From Haliclystus octoradiatus (taxonomy: Eukaryota > Cnidaria > Staurozoa > Stauromedusae > Haliclystidae): DNA of 64,000 bases. The position numbers and the translations under genes are program-made. Where the stretch lies: assembly GCA_916610825.1 (NCBI GenBank), contig OU744450.1, positions 12,351,307-12,415,306 on the forward strand. The letters are read 5' to 3'. Under the pieces are notes generated by a model that was given only the letters and a program-made list of their open reading frames with translations, was not told the DNA's origin and made no database searches. Below, piece after piece: positions 44,610-57,809 of the stretch; the stretch's first letter is position 1; each line of letters begins with the position of its first letter.

Positions 44610-45530
44610 ATGGATAACGATACAATTTCACGTGATAGATGCTCTATGCAAATTCGCAACTTTTCTGAAGAAGAAATGGAGCAAATTGCCATTGGCGCAA
44701 GAGGTATACTTGGGTTATTAATGTCCATATCAATGGCTATTTTTGGTATTGCACTTGCAATAGCTTTAAAGAAAACAAAACAGATTTTACTTGTTGTAGG
44801 CAAGATCATATTTTCAATTTGTATATGTGACATTTTTTTGGGAATGGTGTTCTTCATACTCTCTCTACCCGATCTATTTGACATGAAAATACCTTTTATT
44901 AATTCCAGCATAATAATGCGTATGACCACATATACATTGATATACTTCGAATTGACATTAATGATGAATATTGCCGGAATAAGATATTGTATAGTTCGGA
45001 AACAAAATGATCGCAGAAAAGTTGTTTCAAATAAACTTCTCTACATTATTCTAGTACTGGATTTTGTTGTTTCTCTAGTATTGGCTTGCATTGGTATGTT
45101 ATACTATTCTTTACGCAAACTTTTCGTATCGGTCATGATTCTAGTGAATTTATTTGTAGTTAACGTATTTTACAGCAGAACCAAGGAGATTATCTTAAGC
45201 AAGACAAAGTCAAGCTCAAGGACTAACAATTTGCAAAGATTTACACAAACAAGTGATATGGGATTTATGAAGTTTGTCAAATATCATTCGATTACAGCGA
45301 TAGTTCTGCACTCCCCATACATTGTTTTTATCGTTATATGGGTGTATAAAAAATATACGACACAAAGTAGCATGCCTATCTACATTAAAATTGTCGAAAT
45401 CATGTTAACAAGATCGGGAGCACTTCTCAATGTTGTCAACGTACCACTATTTGTTGCCTATAACAGAACAGTAAGACGGTACTTCAAAACTCTAATGTGT
45501 CATACCTCCACAGTTGGCGTACAAGCCTAA
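44610..45530 (+). CDS. Intronless 7TM receptor, paralogue B
   Basis: 306 residues from ATG 44610 (MDNDTISRD, sequon NDT). The open frame extends 27 codons upstream, but only from a GTG, and the ATG gives the length of the paralogues. Shared marks are KKTKQILLVVGKII, CICD in TM2, IRYCIVRKQNDRR after TM3, DMGFMKFVKYHSI before TM6, and NVPLFVAYNRTVRRYFK in TM7. It lacks both DRY and NPxxY. Transcribed opposite to A and C. Probably a functional divergent rhodopsin-like receptor; ligand unknown. Confidence 0.85.
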   Translation: MDNDTISRDRCSMQIRNFSEEEMEQIAIGARGILGLLMSISMAIFGIALAIALKKTKQILLVVGKIIFSICICDIFLGMVFFILSLPDLFDMKIPFINSSIIMRMTTYTLIYFELTLMMNIAGIRYCIVRKQNDRRKVVSNKLLYIILVLDFVVSLVLACIGMLYYSLRKLFVSVMILVNLFVVNVFYSRTKEIILSKTKSSSRTNNLQRFTQTSDMGFMKFVKYHSITAIVLHSPYIVFIVIWVYKKYTTQSSMPIYIKIVEIMLTRSGALLNVVNVPLFVAYNRTVRRYFKTLMCHTSTVGVQA

Positions 45531-47186
45531 GCATATAAGTAACTGATGTAAAAAAGAAATCGAAAATATGAATAACAGATCAAAATATTTTTACTTCAAT
45601 TTGTGGGATAGCCTGCAACTCAGAATCATGTTTTTTCATTTCCTGCTTCCATAAATTCGAATTAATTTGAGCTTACGTAAAACTAGCAATGAATGTGGAA
45701 TCAGCACTGATCCTTACGCGATGAAAGCTTCAGATGCCTTATATAGCAACCATTACCTATGCACCAATCGAACAGTCATACTTATGCGAATGGAACGGAT
45801 ACCAGGGCTGTATCGTGTTATATTAACACGAGCGGTGCGTAGTGAGACACAAGCAAAGCGTTACAAAATCACGAGCTGCTGGGCGAGTGATTTTGAGCTT
45901 TTCACGTGTCTCACAGCACCTCGAATCTTGATATAATGCAATACAGCCCGTATTACTAAGTTCCATATCGTATTTATGAAATACATTTTCAATCTTGAAT
46001 AGAAATTGTCCTTGAAATTGAATCGTTTATGTTTACAAAACCTGAGAAATTTCGTTAAGTATTTGATTCTTTCCAGTTACTTTGCCATGAGTACTCGGTT
46101 CCTTCTAATTTACGCTGTCATGGTAGCCCAAAATGAAACTGTATCGCCCACGTGATTAAACTTTATAGCCCAAAACTAATCTGTATAGATTTTTTCGAAA
46201 TAGCCCTCAGCCAATCATAGCTCAGAAAAACATTCAATGATTTCATAATATGCATTATAAAATGTTTATCAACAAGACATGTGCAATTAGGTTCTCAAGC
46301 TTGTAGAAAAAATTCCGGCTTTGATTCTTTTTATAAGTCCTGATTTTTGTTTGCAAATATATCTATTGCGATTGGAAGCATGATGAGTGCTATAACAATG
46401 GAGTTAGTCAAAGCATATCTTGTAAGATTTGTTACTATTTTCATAAAAATTACATTTTAATAAAACTTTTTATAACCTCAATTTGTTGAGTACGAATCGC
46501 AGCTGTTAACTCTATGAAATACAATAATGCCTTAATATATTCTAATGACTTTATAGTTTATATAAACACAATTGTACTTATTAGTTTTGGAAAAATCACT
46601 AAAAAATCTCTGATCATATTCATGTTCTCCTCTTATTGTGCTACAGTATTCAATTCTACAGGGTCGGCATGGAGAAGAAATAAAACGCGTAACACAAGGA
46701 TCATATAAGCACAAGAATATACGGTGGCTCACAACTATCGCAAATAACTTCACTTACCTGCCTCAAATTATCTTAACTAGCCTACCACAACAAAAATATC
46801 AAAATATGAAGTATATATATTTAGCAGTTTCCATCCAAATTGGTGAAGGAGGATTTTCGAGATTTTGCAGAAGCCCATGTAAAACTAATAAATTCCCAAC
46901 TGCAAGCTAGAATCCTCACCAGTAATATCCCAATTTTCAAAAAATTTGCATTTTAACTAGCGTTGATAGTGTTGTACATTTTCCAATTTTGTTTGTTGTT
47001 CGTTTGTTTGCTAGTGTATCATATTTTGTAACTCATTTATTAATAGGGATTTCTACAAACAATGTTATCACTATTTATATTTGAGTTGAGAAATTTAGGA
47101 AATATTGGCTACCTGCATCCATTAGCACTTATGCAAATTTACCGTTTGTACAAATTTACAATTATAAGATTAAACTAATTGATGAT
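45531..47186. other. Intergenic, mostly unassigned
   Basis: Holds the small inverted-repeat element at 45806-45951 and otherwise AT-rich sequence with no exon I trust. Confidence 0.45.
45806..45951. mobile_element. Miniature inverted-repeat element
   Basis: Ends GGGCTGTATCGTGTTATATTAA and, inverted, GGGCTGTATTGCATTATATCAA match with few changes over 146 bp. The interior contains CACGAGC.../GCTCGTG-type symmetry. The target duplication is unclear. Confidence 0.55.
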
Positions 47187-47770
47187 GATAAACTTTATTT
47201 AAATAAAATTCTCGCATTCAACTACACTATCAGAGATAATATAGTTGCCGTCTAGGGCATGTTTTATAGAATAACGAGATATGGTAAAATATAAATAGCA
47301 ATTGATTAATTAAGTAATAAAAAGTATCAAAATAAATTAAAGTAGTTTATACAGTATATACAATATATATATATATACTTTCATGTTCAATATGTCTTTA
47401 CTCAAATAAAACCCTTTCAGTCAGTTGATCCAGCGAGGGGATGTTGTCATGCTTTCCAAGCTTGGATTCCGCCAAAGAAAGGACGTCTACAAGGTTGTTG
47501 TTCAGGATGGGAAGAAAAGAATGCATTTTGTGATTGACGCTATTGATGTTCCAATAGCTGAATACAATGGTCTTTGAATTTTTCATTTCAATAAGATCTG
47601 CTAATACTCGACTGCAAATTAAAGATGTTCCAAGTAGTGATTTCAGCTTGTTCCTAATTTTGACTTTCTTCCCACCTCTGTTTCCTCTCTTTCTGCTTCC
47701 TGAAGTTCTATTTCGTGCTACACCAACCCGATATATATATATATAACCGATTGAAGATTGATTTCCGTAC
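47187..47770 (-). pseudogene. LINE 5' fragment with endonuclease N-terminus
   Basis: Minus-strand text near 47586-47398 encodes SYWNINSVNHKM...LVDVLSLAESKLG, the N-terminal signature of AP-type endonuclease in non-LTR retrotransposons, preceded by a basic KRGNRGGKKVKIR-like stretch. A GATGATGATAAACTTTATTT tail-like sequence at 47187-47210 may be the element's 3' end, implying a large internal deletion. Non-functional. Confidence 0.6.
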
Positions 47771-48904
47771 TTTGCTTGTGCTCCAGAAGCTCCTCGCGTG
47801 AATATGAAAGTATCATTTTAATCAAGTTAGTTTGATGAAATCAGTTCGCAAATTGATATAATAAAAGTATTAAAATTAAATTAATAATAATAACGTTAAA
47901 CTGAAAATGTGCTTTTAAAACGATAATAGATAACCGTATAAATTTTGTAAAACAATAAATATCTGAAAAAAAAACAGAGCTCGCAAATTCATGACCGTCG
48001 CACATGAAGGCGCCAGACCAGATGAGAAAAATTAATTATAAAGATTAAAATATGAAGAAACAATTATTAAACTATTATCAAACTTAGATATGATATGATA
48101 TGGTATCATATATTTTTGTCAATGGAGTTTGACGGGCAAATAAAGGAGGACGTGATTAAATTAAAGCCTCCACTTAAATACAGCCAGTAATAAGCACAAA
48201 AAAATATTGAATATGCATTTACATTTTACATGATTATTATTTTTGTCATTATTACTTATATTAATTAATCGTAAGCGGCTTCTTTATACAATCTGAAAAA
48301 ACTGATGAAATGTATGCTTTGTTCAAATGATGATTGAAAGCCGTTAATTTTTTTGATTCTACAACATATATGTTCTTCTAATAAATTCCACCATCGGATT
48401 GTACGAAGGGAAAATCGATGCTTGCTGGACTCAAGGCGTGGTGAATTGCTTGATTTGAGTTTAAATCTATGTCCGCGTAGCGTGTATTTAGAATGGTCAT
48501 TATGTAAAGATAAGGTATCTAGCGTTAAGTCTACTAGGTCATGTGATATTTTATATAGCATAATCTGGTCTGCTTCGACTCGTCTCAGCTCTAACGATTC
48601 TAGTTTTAGAATACGTAGACGATCAGAGTAACTATATGATATTTTAATCTTCCTAGTTTGCAAACACTCCTTGTAAATGTTCGCTGGACGTTTTCTATTA
48701 AAAAAAATATACTTAGTAAGCCATAGATTCCATATTGGAGACGATGATTCTAGTATAGGACGTACATAACTTTGAAGGCTCGTATATACACATCAATTTG
48801 TTTATAGAGAAAGCATTTAAATAATAAATATAATCTAGACTTTGCTCTAGCAGCTATCATTGAACAGTGCTCCGAATGATTTCAGATCAGTAGATAGTAT
48901 GATT

Positions 48905-49056
48905 AAAGGGTTACCACATACTTGCCATGTTTGTATTCATATTTACTATTTATAATTATTTTGGAGCTCGTGATTTATAGCTTCCCGAGTGTCTCCCAAC
49001 TTTTTCGAGTTTAGTAAATATGAATACAAACATTTGCAAGCATGTGGTAACCCTTT
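48905..49056. mobile_element. Miniature element with AAAGGGTTACCACA ends
   Basis: Arms of about 44 bp starting AAAGGGTTACCACATACTTG are inverted and share TTTGTATTCATATTTACTA. A shorter relative lies at 61478-61540. It sits in the LINE interruption at 48880-49602. Confidence 0.75.
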
Positions 49057-49896
49057 TCTAAAATAAAACAAATGTCGGAATCTCATTCGACGGCGAATTT
49101 TCAATTCATGAATTCACAATTTAAAATTCAATTTCAATTGATAAATCAAGCAAAGAGAATCCCACAACAAGATAGATTGATAGATATTGTTGCATAATGG
49201 AAGACATATACAAGAACGTCTGTAATATAAGTGGTACAATAGTTCTCTAGCAAATTAATGCAGTAATTGTTATTTAAATTTTAAGTTTACCTTGAAACAG
49301 CGTAGAGCCTATAATTGTCTTTCATTCCGTGTTTTTATTTTGCATGTTACACGACCAATAACTCATTTAACACGCTTTTCAATAAATATAAACATCTTGA
49401 GCTAGATGTCGTTTTGTAAATCGTAGCCATTATTGATATATTTATTGGAAGTTATCAAAAAGTTATAAAAAAGTTCTGTATTTTATCACAGATCAAACTT
49501 TTTGAAGCTTGCGGTTTTCCCGGTTTTCGGAGCCATGTTTTACCCTAGGATTTCATGCACGCTCTTTCGACCAATCAGATCGCAGAAAACCTTCGTGATA
49601 TTTTAGAATCCTAGATCACGAACACGTTCAACATTGTCAAGTTCATGGTTATCAATTAAATAAGATATTTGCCATACCTCGAGATTCCCTGTAGAGAAGG
49701 AGGAACATTTTTCGTAAGCAATACGAAGCTGCCAAATCTTCACCCAACTGCTCAAGTTATGCAAAGTGTTATGTAGACTATTGCAAGTTAATTCACTTCG
49801 ATGACAGAAAATTTTACTGTCATCGGCAAACGTTTTTACTTGCGTTGGTATTTCAATACAGATGGTAATGTCATTTATAATAATAATAATACGCAA

Positions 49897-51224
49897 ACAG
49901 TGTCGGTGACCAAATCACTATTGTTTCATTACTGTTAAATTCCTTTTCGCAGCACACTTCCAAACTTCTAATACGCTTCTAGGTTATCTATATGCATTCG
50001 ACTATCCGACGTTTTGTTTTTACAGTTTAAAATGCTATAAATTGCTCATAAATTGCGATTAAAATTTCCAAAATCACGTCATTTCGAAGGAAGTTCTGTG
50101 AAAATAGACTGCGTTGCCTTTGTGTATCCCGTCATGCCTAGCGACATCACGAATTGTAGAGCACGCTTCATTTTAATGGCTGCCAATGTTTTGTAAAAGT
50201 GTTTCATATTTTGCAAAAGTATTCCGATTTTCCTAGAAGGAGAAGAGGTACTGTCAGATCCTATAATACTCCATTTTACATCACAAACAGAAGACGCAAT
50301 TATTGGTAAGCTTTTCTACAACTTAAATGTTTTATATGCTTTATGTAAAGTCTGTCGGAGTCACTTTTTCCGTGGATTTTACCCTGTTGCATGAGGGAAG
50401 TAAGGATTTTCTGTGTCACAGTTTTATCTCAGCAGTTCTGTCATCCACACTGCACACGGAGAGATTTGACCCAAAAAAATAAACAAACAATTAGTATGGT
50501 ACTTTTCAGTCGTCAAGCAGTTGTAAGTTGTGCAAATACAAAATCAGAGTTATAATTTAGCTGCCTGCTATTGTTTTATCATAAAAGTGCATTTATATTG
50601 TGCCATACATTGACAACGTCAACACATTGTCTATTTTAATCATGAATATATGACGTAGGTGAATGGTGACCACTATAGACAGGTGTCCTCTCTATGAGCT
50701 GGCTAAAGTTAATAAAATATTTGAGTTTGGGTCTCTCATTTATGTAATTTACTGTTTCAAATTTCAGAATCACCTGTTGTTATTACCAATACCACTCAAT
50801 GACTCATGCTGAGATTCACTCAAGCATCACAGCAATAATATTTACATTCCAATGTCTTTCATTGTGAAAACCAGTTCATTAACTGCTGGTTAACTAACAT
50901 ACAAACCATGTTTATTTCATTCGAACTATGTAGTCAATACCATTTACTTTACATGACCCATACTTATTTCATTTTAAACATGTAGCACAACAGAGTATCA
51001 ATCTCATTTTTACTATAGTTTACATGTATGTAAGGATTAATTATCAAAACTGAAATGCATTATTAGTGTTGCTCTGCATTTTTAATTCCTTTTCATGACT
51101 CTTTTGTTTTATTGAAATTTTCTTTGACAAGTTTTACAGCAAGCTACTACAGGGAGCGAATCGACCTCTTTGAGGAAGCCGAAGGCTGACTGGCCCATGG
51201 CGCAGACCGCAAGCCGAAGGCTTG
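49897..51224. other. Unidentified insertion splitting the LINE RT domain
   Basis: Bounded by LINE text coding FINDITICIE (left) and GPILFILFIN (right), which are neighbours in an intact RT. The interior 1.3 kb has no recognised protein. Its right end carries GCCGAAGGC twice with CGCAGACCGCAAG between, possibly a conserved retroposon 3' end followed by an A/T-rich junction. No clear terminal repeats or duplication. Confidence 0.5.
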
Positions 51225-51976
51225 TTGATGAATAAAATAAATAAAATTGGTCCTAAAACAGAACCTTGAGGGACACCGCTAATTACACATTTTGAGGAGG
51301 AGAATACATTACCAACTGATACGATTTGTGTGCGATTCAGTAAAAACGATGATATCCAATCAAGAAGTTCAACTTTAATGCCATAAGCTTGAAATTTTAA
51401 TAATTATTTGGTATGCGAAACGGTATCTCATGCTTTTCTAAAATCGACATAAGCGCCGTCGATTCTCAGACTGTTATCAGATGCAATACTCCAATGGCGC
51501 AGGATTTCCAGTAATTGTGTACAGGTTGAGAGTCTTGATAAGAATCCATGTTGTAGGACTGTATCAAATTGTGTTGTAGTAAATATGATAACATTTCAGT
51601 CTTTATAATGGATTCCATAACATTATATACATGTTAAAGATTTTTGCCAGAGAAGATTTACCCTAGTTGAAGATTGGTACGACAATAGCAGTTTTCCAAA
51701 TTTTTCGTATATAGCCCACTAACAACGATGATTGAAACAGTAGAGAACGAGGGTGGGCTAATTCATCAGCAAGCGATTTCATAAAGAGGGCTGGGTAGCC
51801 GTCAGGAGTTCTCTATGATTTGTTTGGTAAATTCATTAACGATTTGTGAACGTCACTGACGGAAAATTTTACAAAACTGAGCATGGTATTTACATTCGCT
51901 GGATCCACAAACGTGGGTTGCCCATTGTCATCTTTAGTAAATAGGATTATAATATAGTCGTTGATTGTATTGGCTT

Positions 51977-52322
51977 CCCGGAAGGGTAACTCAAGAACTT
52001 CAGGGACGGGGGGGTGCCAATTTGAATTTAAAAAAAAAAAAAAAAATTTTTTTTTAATCCTAAAGTGGAACCTCAAATATTTCTTTCACACCAAAATATA
52101 TACCCCAGAAAATAATCCACAAATGCGAAGAAAGCATTTTATGTTCTTTTAGCATTATTTTCAAATTGATACCTGCAAATAATTTTTTTTTTGAAAACTG
52201 ATACCCTAAATATTTTGAAAATCATGAAATGTATACCCTAAATATTTTACAAGACGATCAAAAGGTACCCTCAATAATTGGCACGTCCCCGTATACCAAA
52301 CCATACGGAGTTACCCCCCGGG
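51977..52322. mobile_element. 346-bp DNA transposon inside the LINE
   Basis: Inverted ends CCCGGAAGGGTAACTC and, from the right, CCCGGGGGGTAACTC. A perfect 8-bp duplication ATTGGCTT lies at 51969-51976 and 52323-52330. Interior: an A15T10-like run at about 52028-52057 and three copies of TACCCTMAATAWTT. Removing it joins the LINE text EEK to ANTINDY. Confidence 0.85.
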
Positions 52323-52853
52323 ATTGGCTTTTCTTCATCATCAGTACACATAGACCCATCAGAAGTTTGAATTGGTGGAATCGATGGTTTGGAATGCATT
52401 TTGTTATTTACAAACAAATAGAAGCTCGATAGAGAAGCATCATCTATCATTTTCTTTTCTTTGGATATCAAAGATGACTTAACATCTAACTCGTAGTCAC
52501 GTTTCAGTTTCTTAAATATACTTTTTGCTCTGGAGAAGACTTACAATTTCTGTATCCAGCTCTTATTTTAATACCAATGTTCGCATTTATCATAAACTGT
52601 ATTATAAACAAAACAATACAAAGGGAATCATAGTAGAATATCAACTTTATTAGTTTGCATAATAAAACTAGTTTTAAAACTAAGTAAAACTGAAAGACTA
52701 CTAAAAGAACGGGGGTGTTAGAGCATGGTTAGAGCACGTGCAACTCTCAATGAGAGGCTAAAACAAGATTATAACATTTCTCTCCTGAACTAAAAGCTCA
52801 CGTTAAAAATGATTAAATAAAAAAAGTAGCATTTACAATAAAACAATTAACAA

Positions 52854-54830
52854 TCATAAATTTAGGCGATCAGGAGGTTTGACAATCCCTGAATGGGTTG
52901 TAATAGGTGATTCTTGCATCACAGTAGCATTAGATAATCTGTTGTTGGCACTAGACACGTCAACAGTAATTGACTGATAGCTGGAATTATGAGTGTCCTG
53001 TCTAGAAGGTGACTGATTTTCTATTATTGGTGACTGATTAACCAAAAATTCATCTGTGCTTGAAACAGGATTAGGTACTGAAGTAGAAATAATATGTCTG
53101 CGATTACGTCTAAATACATGGCCTTTATCATCCCTAACTACATATAGTCTGGGCAACACTTCAGAAAATCGCCATATCTTGTCTTTATTTGGTCTAATTA
53201 ATACTGAAACACCCGCTTCTAATGGAGGCAATGTACGACTAGATTTTTCATAATATCACTTGCTCACATTTTGCCGGTGTTTTAACGCTTTGAATACTTC
53301 AGATGGTTCAACTGCATGAGGCTGTAATAATCGTGGATGTGTAGGTAATGTAGTTCTTGTACGACGACTCATCGTAGTGCCTATAATGGGGCCACTTTAC
53401 ATTGCGCATGTCTTGAAAAAATAACGCGTGCGATTGCTCTAAGTCTCTCACATGTTGGTAATACGAAATGGCGTCATCTGTTATTGTTATGAACAAGAAG
53501 GTGGAATATTTGTTTTAAATTTATATGCATCCTTAGATTATTTGAAAGAGTTAGTAAAGTATCGCAATTCAAAAGAAATAAATCATTTAACATAATTATA
53601 CACTCGTTTTGGGTTTATTCCGAGTGGTTACATATTATTGACTGTTTACCTCAAAAGCGTAGGTCATTGTGGCGTTGTCGAAGAAATGGTCAATTACCCA
53701 GCGTATTTTTCGTTCTCGGTTTGATATGTCAACTTGAAAACTTTGATATACAGTTATAAAATATTCAAATGTTTTATTATTCGACATAAACATTGTCCAT
53801 AGCATGCTATACAGAATTTAAGTTGAACTATTTACAAAAGAATGGACGGGTAGATTTTATGTAAAATATCAAAACGGCTTATTATTAAAATACTTCATAT
53901 TGAGTCTCTATACTGAAAAGTATAAATTCTGTAAATTTATTATGATCTTTAACATGGAAACGGTAATCTCAAAAACAACAACAAACAAACACTGAGTGTG
54001 AATATCATTTCTTGCATCGCAGAGATGTGTGAAATGCCGTGACGACATGGCTAAAACAATGGCGAGCACGAAGGATAATGCCAGTTCACTGTAGGAAAAT
54101 GCCTCGGAGGGGAATTTTACTCACATTTAGATCTAAAAATAAATAAAAACTGGCCAATCATAGATTTCCCTACCAGGAACTAACTGGGTTGATGACTTCC
54201 TTTCACTATACTCAACGTTATCTTGATATTTTGCTCGCGATTCAACACGCGATATTTTACTTGGCCATACAAACCCTTGTTGATGAGTTTAAAAATTGAC
54301 GATGTTTGACAAGCTTGGAGGGGAATTTCTTAGAAGGTAACTAAAATCTAACACCATTTCTATGTTTCGTTTCATGTCAAGATAACAGAATTGGCTGGGT
54401 TGGGATGATTGATAATGCTTATTTATTATAAATAGTCTATTTTGCTTCAAAATGTTAGTATTTTTGCGTGATTTGTATGATTTTGACGCGCCCGCAAATA
54501 CGCGATGGCTCGATTATTGGCACTACGTCAATAACTGTACAGGAGAAAGTCGAATATCATCAAATGTGTGTTTCTAAACTTTAATAATCCTTCAAATGGG
54601 TCTTTGCCAGCTGCTTGAGACTTTTTCAAAATTTGTTTCGCTATTTGAACAGCTCGTTCTGCTGCTCCATTTGATTGCGGAGACTCAGGTGAGCTTGATG
54701 TGTGGATAAAACCCCAGGAGGTTGAAAATTCTTTGAATTTATGCGATTGATCAAACAAGTCACGTGTGTTACTGAATTGGGAACCATTATCGAAAAATGA
54801 TTACGCCATTGTAATTTTCAGACTCGAATG
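52854..54830 (-). pseudogene. Ty3/gypsy integrase fossil
   Basis: From the right: NGSQFSN (integrase core, about 54790-54770), SPQSNGAAERAVQIAKQIL with the catalytic Glu (about 54690-54620), a DDIRLSPVQLL-type block near 54560, then, after an inserted element, MSRRTRTTLPTHP (about 53372-53330), KALKHRQN, PPLEAGVSVLIRPNKDKIW, and YVVRDDKGHVFRRNRRH, the C-terminal module of K02A2.6-type integrases. The tail ends at 52854. RT and everything upstream are missing, and frames are broken. The 52600-52850 segment may be part of its LTR, unproven. Confidence 0.8.
53377..54523. mobile_element. TA-flanked DNA element inside the gypsy integrase
   Basis: Inverted ends GTGCCWATAATSGRGCCA flanked by TA on both sides (53375-53376, 54524-54525) suggest a Tc1/mariner-like non-autonomous element of 1147 bp. 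No transposase was found. It splits the integrase between the SPVQLL and MSRRTRTTLP blocks. Confidence 0.75.
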
Positions 54831-57809
54831 CATCATGTATTAAATTTTCATTTAAAAGTTTTTCATTCTTGAACAGATCTTATCAACTTGAAGCCTTCTC
54901 CTTCTCCTTCTCTCTATCTCTACAACTGACGTTCAATTCTACACATAAGGTTTACAGGACAAATTAACAGTGGGATATCTAATTTACGCAACATATTTGC
55001 ACATTTACAATCATTACATGCTGCGCTAACAAATCTACATATACAAACATAGCGAGACAAAAAGTTAATCAATAGAATAATAAAATCTAAATATTAGTTA
55101 CATAATATTCTTAACAGTGAGCATGACAACTTGCATGGAGAAAACCTATGAGGAGAAAAACTCTGGAACCAGAGACATCATGAAACATGTGTATTGAAAT
55201 GAGAAAGGAAATACACAATAAAAAATATTGCTGACCTCTGCTTATAATCCACCATCAGCTAATAATCGTAATTTCCTTTCTGCTCTTTAGACAGTCTTGA
55301 TTTTCATTAGATCTTGTAATACATCATATTTGGAGATTTATAAATTAATCTAGCATTATATTGGAATTATTATTATAAACCAGCCAACACGACCTGAATC
55401 TGGTTATCTAATTGACGGGATTCTAACTAACAACTCTGATATGCAACCTCTTGAACAATATCCGGTAAAGCTGCAATACCGCTCAACAAAGCAATTAGAC
55501 CCTGATAAACTTTAAAAAGAACTGAGCCTCTTCAATGGATCGAGCTTGCTACGATAGATGGTAGATGGTAATTCAGACTGTGTGCAATGCCATGCACAAG
55601 GAGTATCGAGAACTCTCTCAAACGCACGTTCAACACAAGCATAGTTAACAACCATGGGATACTCCTGCTCTTATAAATTGCGCAGTACAACAGTATATTA
55701 TAAGTAACAAGGCCGAGAGTAACAAAATCAGATTCATTGAAGAAAATCGAGCAGCTATCAACAATTTCATTGTTGATTATAATACCTTTGCAACATTAAT
55801 TTGAAAAGAATATTTCTTTGTTAAATGTATATATGTGCACAGTTGTGATCTAACTCCGAGTTTCATTATTATCTATATACAAATGGAACAAATCACCGTT
55901 CTATCACATAGTTTGTAATCTTCCCGGTTAATCATTCAAATTGAAATGTTCGAAGTATATAATCCATCTATCATCAGAACATGAATGAATTTTGTATCAT
56001 ACCCATGATTGGGAAAATAACTTAATATCTTATTACGATGTAGTTTGCAATATTTATAGCCCTTAAATACAAAAAAGAATAACAAAATATCTGGAAAACT
56101 TTTAGAAATTTAAAACTTTCAGAAATCACTAAATGTGACTAAACGCGTCACGTGATAATCGTGTTGGCCAATGAGATGCTCAGCGGTAGCATGAAAGTAT
56201 GTCCGAACTCTTGTATATCGATGGCTTTAGGCCCGATTAGCCAAAAGGAGTCTCGAACGGTTAACATGTACGTGCATTTGTTTACAAGAGTAAACATCTG
56301 TTTCAAAATTTCTGGAAGCAGATCGTTGCATAACACACATCTGTGCAAGAGAGATAAAACATTCAATCGAAGCAATTAGTCACTAATTTTCAAAATTTTA
56401 AGAGATTTCATGCTCAGAATAGGTAATTCATATTGTCGCCAAGGATTGTATAGTCTATAACTATTCTCAGTGCATTGTCATAGTCTCAGCTAGTTGTACA
56501 TTAATTGTAATTCAAAATTTAACAGCAACCAATAAGCAGGTCTACCCATTACAAATGTCCAGGTTTCTATAACGGCTCCAATAATAATAGTGATGTAATA
56601 AATACAATATCATATTAATGTAAATAGAATAAATAATATAAATATAGATTAGTATTAATTATAATATTATTGAATCTCGTTTTGTCTGTCTCGATGTTTC
56701 TGTTATTAAAATGCAATATAATAAGTTGGAGTGAAATCCCATTTGATGACGACCTGCCCTTTCTAGCCTGGACGTTTCAAACTGTAATTACTCATCATCT
56801 TTGCTGAATTTCCATTTTTCGTTGTGCCCCTGCCAAAAATATGCGCTTTCCAAGTTTTTCTCCATATTTGCCACCCACGACTCAGCTCTCTGATAGAGTT
56901 AGAAGCAGTATTTGCAGTACGTGATATTGAAGGTTTTTTGTTAATTTATTGTGAAACTCAGGTTAACCCGTTTGATAATTAGCGCCGCATATTATCAGGA
57001 AGATGAAATTAATTTCATCTAACAGAAATTAACGCAATTAGTTCAAAAGAATATTTAAGCACAAGATTTGAGCATACACAGCTGTGCATCAGAGCAAATC
57101 AGATTGCAGCAGCCATCATTCTTTTGAATTGGATTATATTAAACATGGAGACGGAAAATGAATGTAATTATATCCATTAATAATGAGGAGGTCAAGAAAG
57201 ACACATTCTACATGCAAATAATGTATAATGTACTATATATATATATGTATGTAATGACATCTATTCAAAATGTAATTTAATTTTTATAATAATATAATAT
57301 TTAACGTAATTATGAAATGTAATGATACCTTTATATATATGGTGTGGATAATTTCACCATACCATTTCCCATGATGATAGCTATTACAGTATATAGAAAA
57401 ATAATTGATGGGTGCAAGGAAAATGGGGTTCAATTTCGAATATTTACATCGTAATCTCTATGAGCTCGAGAGAAATCAGTTGCAACCCTGAAACATGAAT
57501 TTTATAAAAAAGAAACAGCAAAAGGAACTTATTGTCACGGTAACAAATGGAGTTCACTGAATTGTTTAACGGTGTAATTATTACAATGGAGAAATGAACA
57601 CTTTTACCTATACGGTTTTTCTCAATTGCAAATAACGTTGTTTATCACTATTATTATGTAATAAATAATTATAAACATATATAACCATAATGAGAATGAT
57701 ATGTACATACGGTATGATAATCATAAATGATGTGCATCTATATACGAAGTATTTCTGGTTTTTCTAAGATTGTTATCAAATAATGAATAATGGTTGCTGC
57801 AAAATGATT
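54831..57809. other. Intergenic, no gene seen
   Basis: 3 kb of AT-rich DNA. A pyrimidine run (CTTCTCCTTCTCCTTCTCTC) lies near 54895 and a short (TA)n near 57236. Complementary open frames at 56148-56379 look like chance. Confidence 0.5.

Larger units (their letters stand above)
48083..52600 (-). pseudogene. Dissected LINE (reverse transcriptase to 3' tail) with several insertions
   Basis: Read leftward: linker SIPPIQTSDGSMCTDDEEK (about 52400-52330); ANTINDY...FTKDDNG (51968-51890); the RT palm beginning near KAxDTVSHTK, then GVPQGSVLGPILFILFIN (about 51280-51225); the catalytic FADDSKIF and NVERVRDLGF (49830-49603); SYVRPILESSSPIWN (about 48780-48730); and the C-terminal YSDRLRILKLESLELRR...WWNLLEE (48640-48380). 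An (ATATC)n-type tail closes it at 48083-48106. Frameshifts, stops and at least three insertions (48880-49602, 49897-51224, 51977-52322) kill it. The type resembles CR1/Jockey-like LINEs; 5' part absent. Confidence 0.8.

Noticed and set aside
52028..52057. A-run followed by T-run as a terminator or poly(A) site
   Set aside because: Lies in the interior of a 346-bp DNA transposon and flanks no transcription unit.
56148..56379. 75-residue frames on both strands
   Set aside because: Exact complements of each other with no homologous motif; chance openness.
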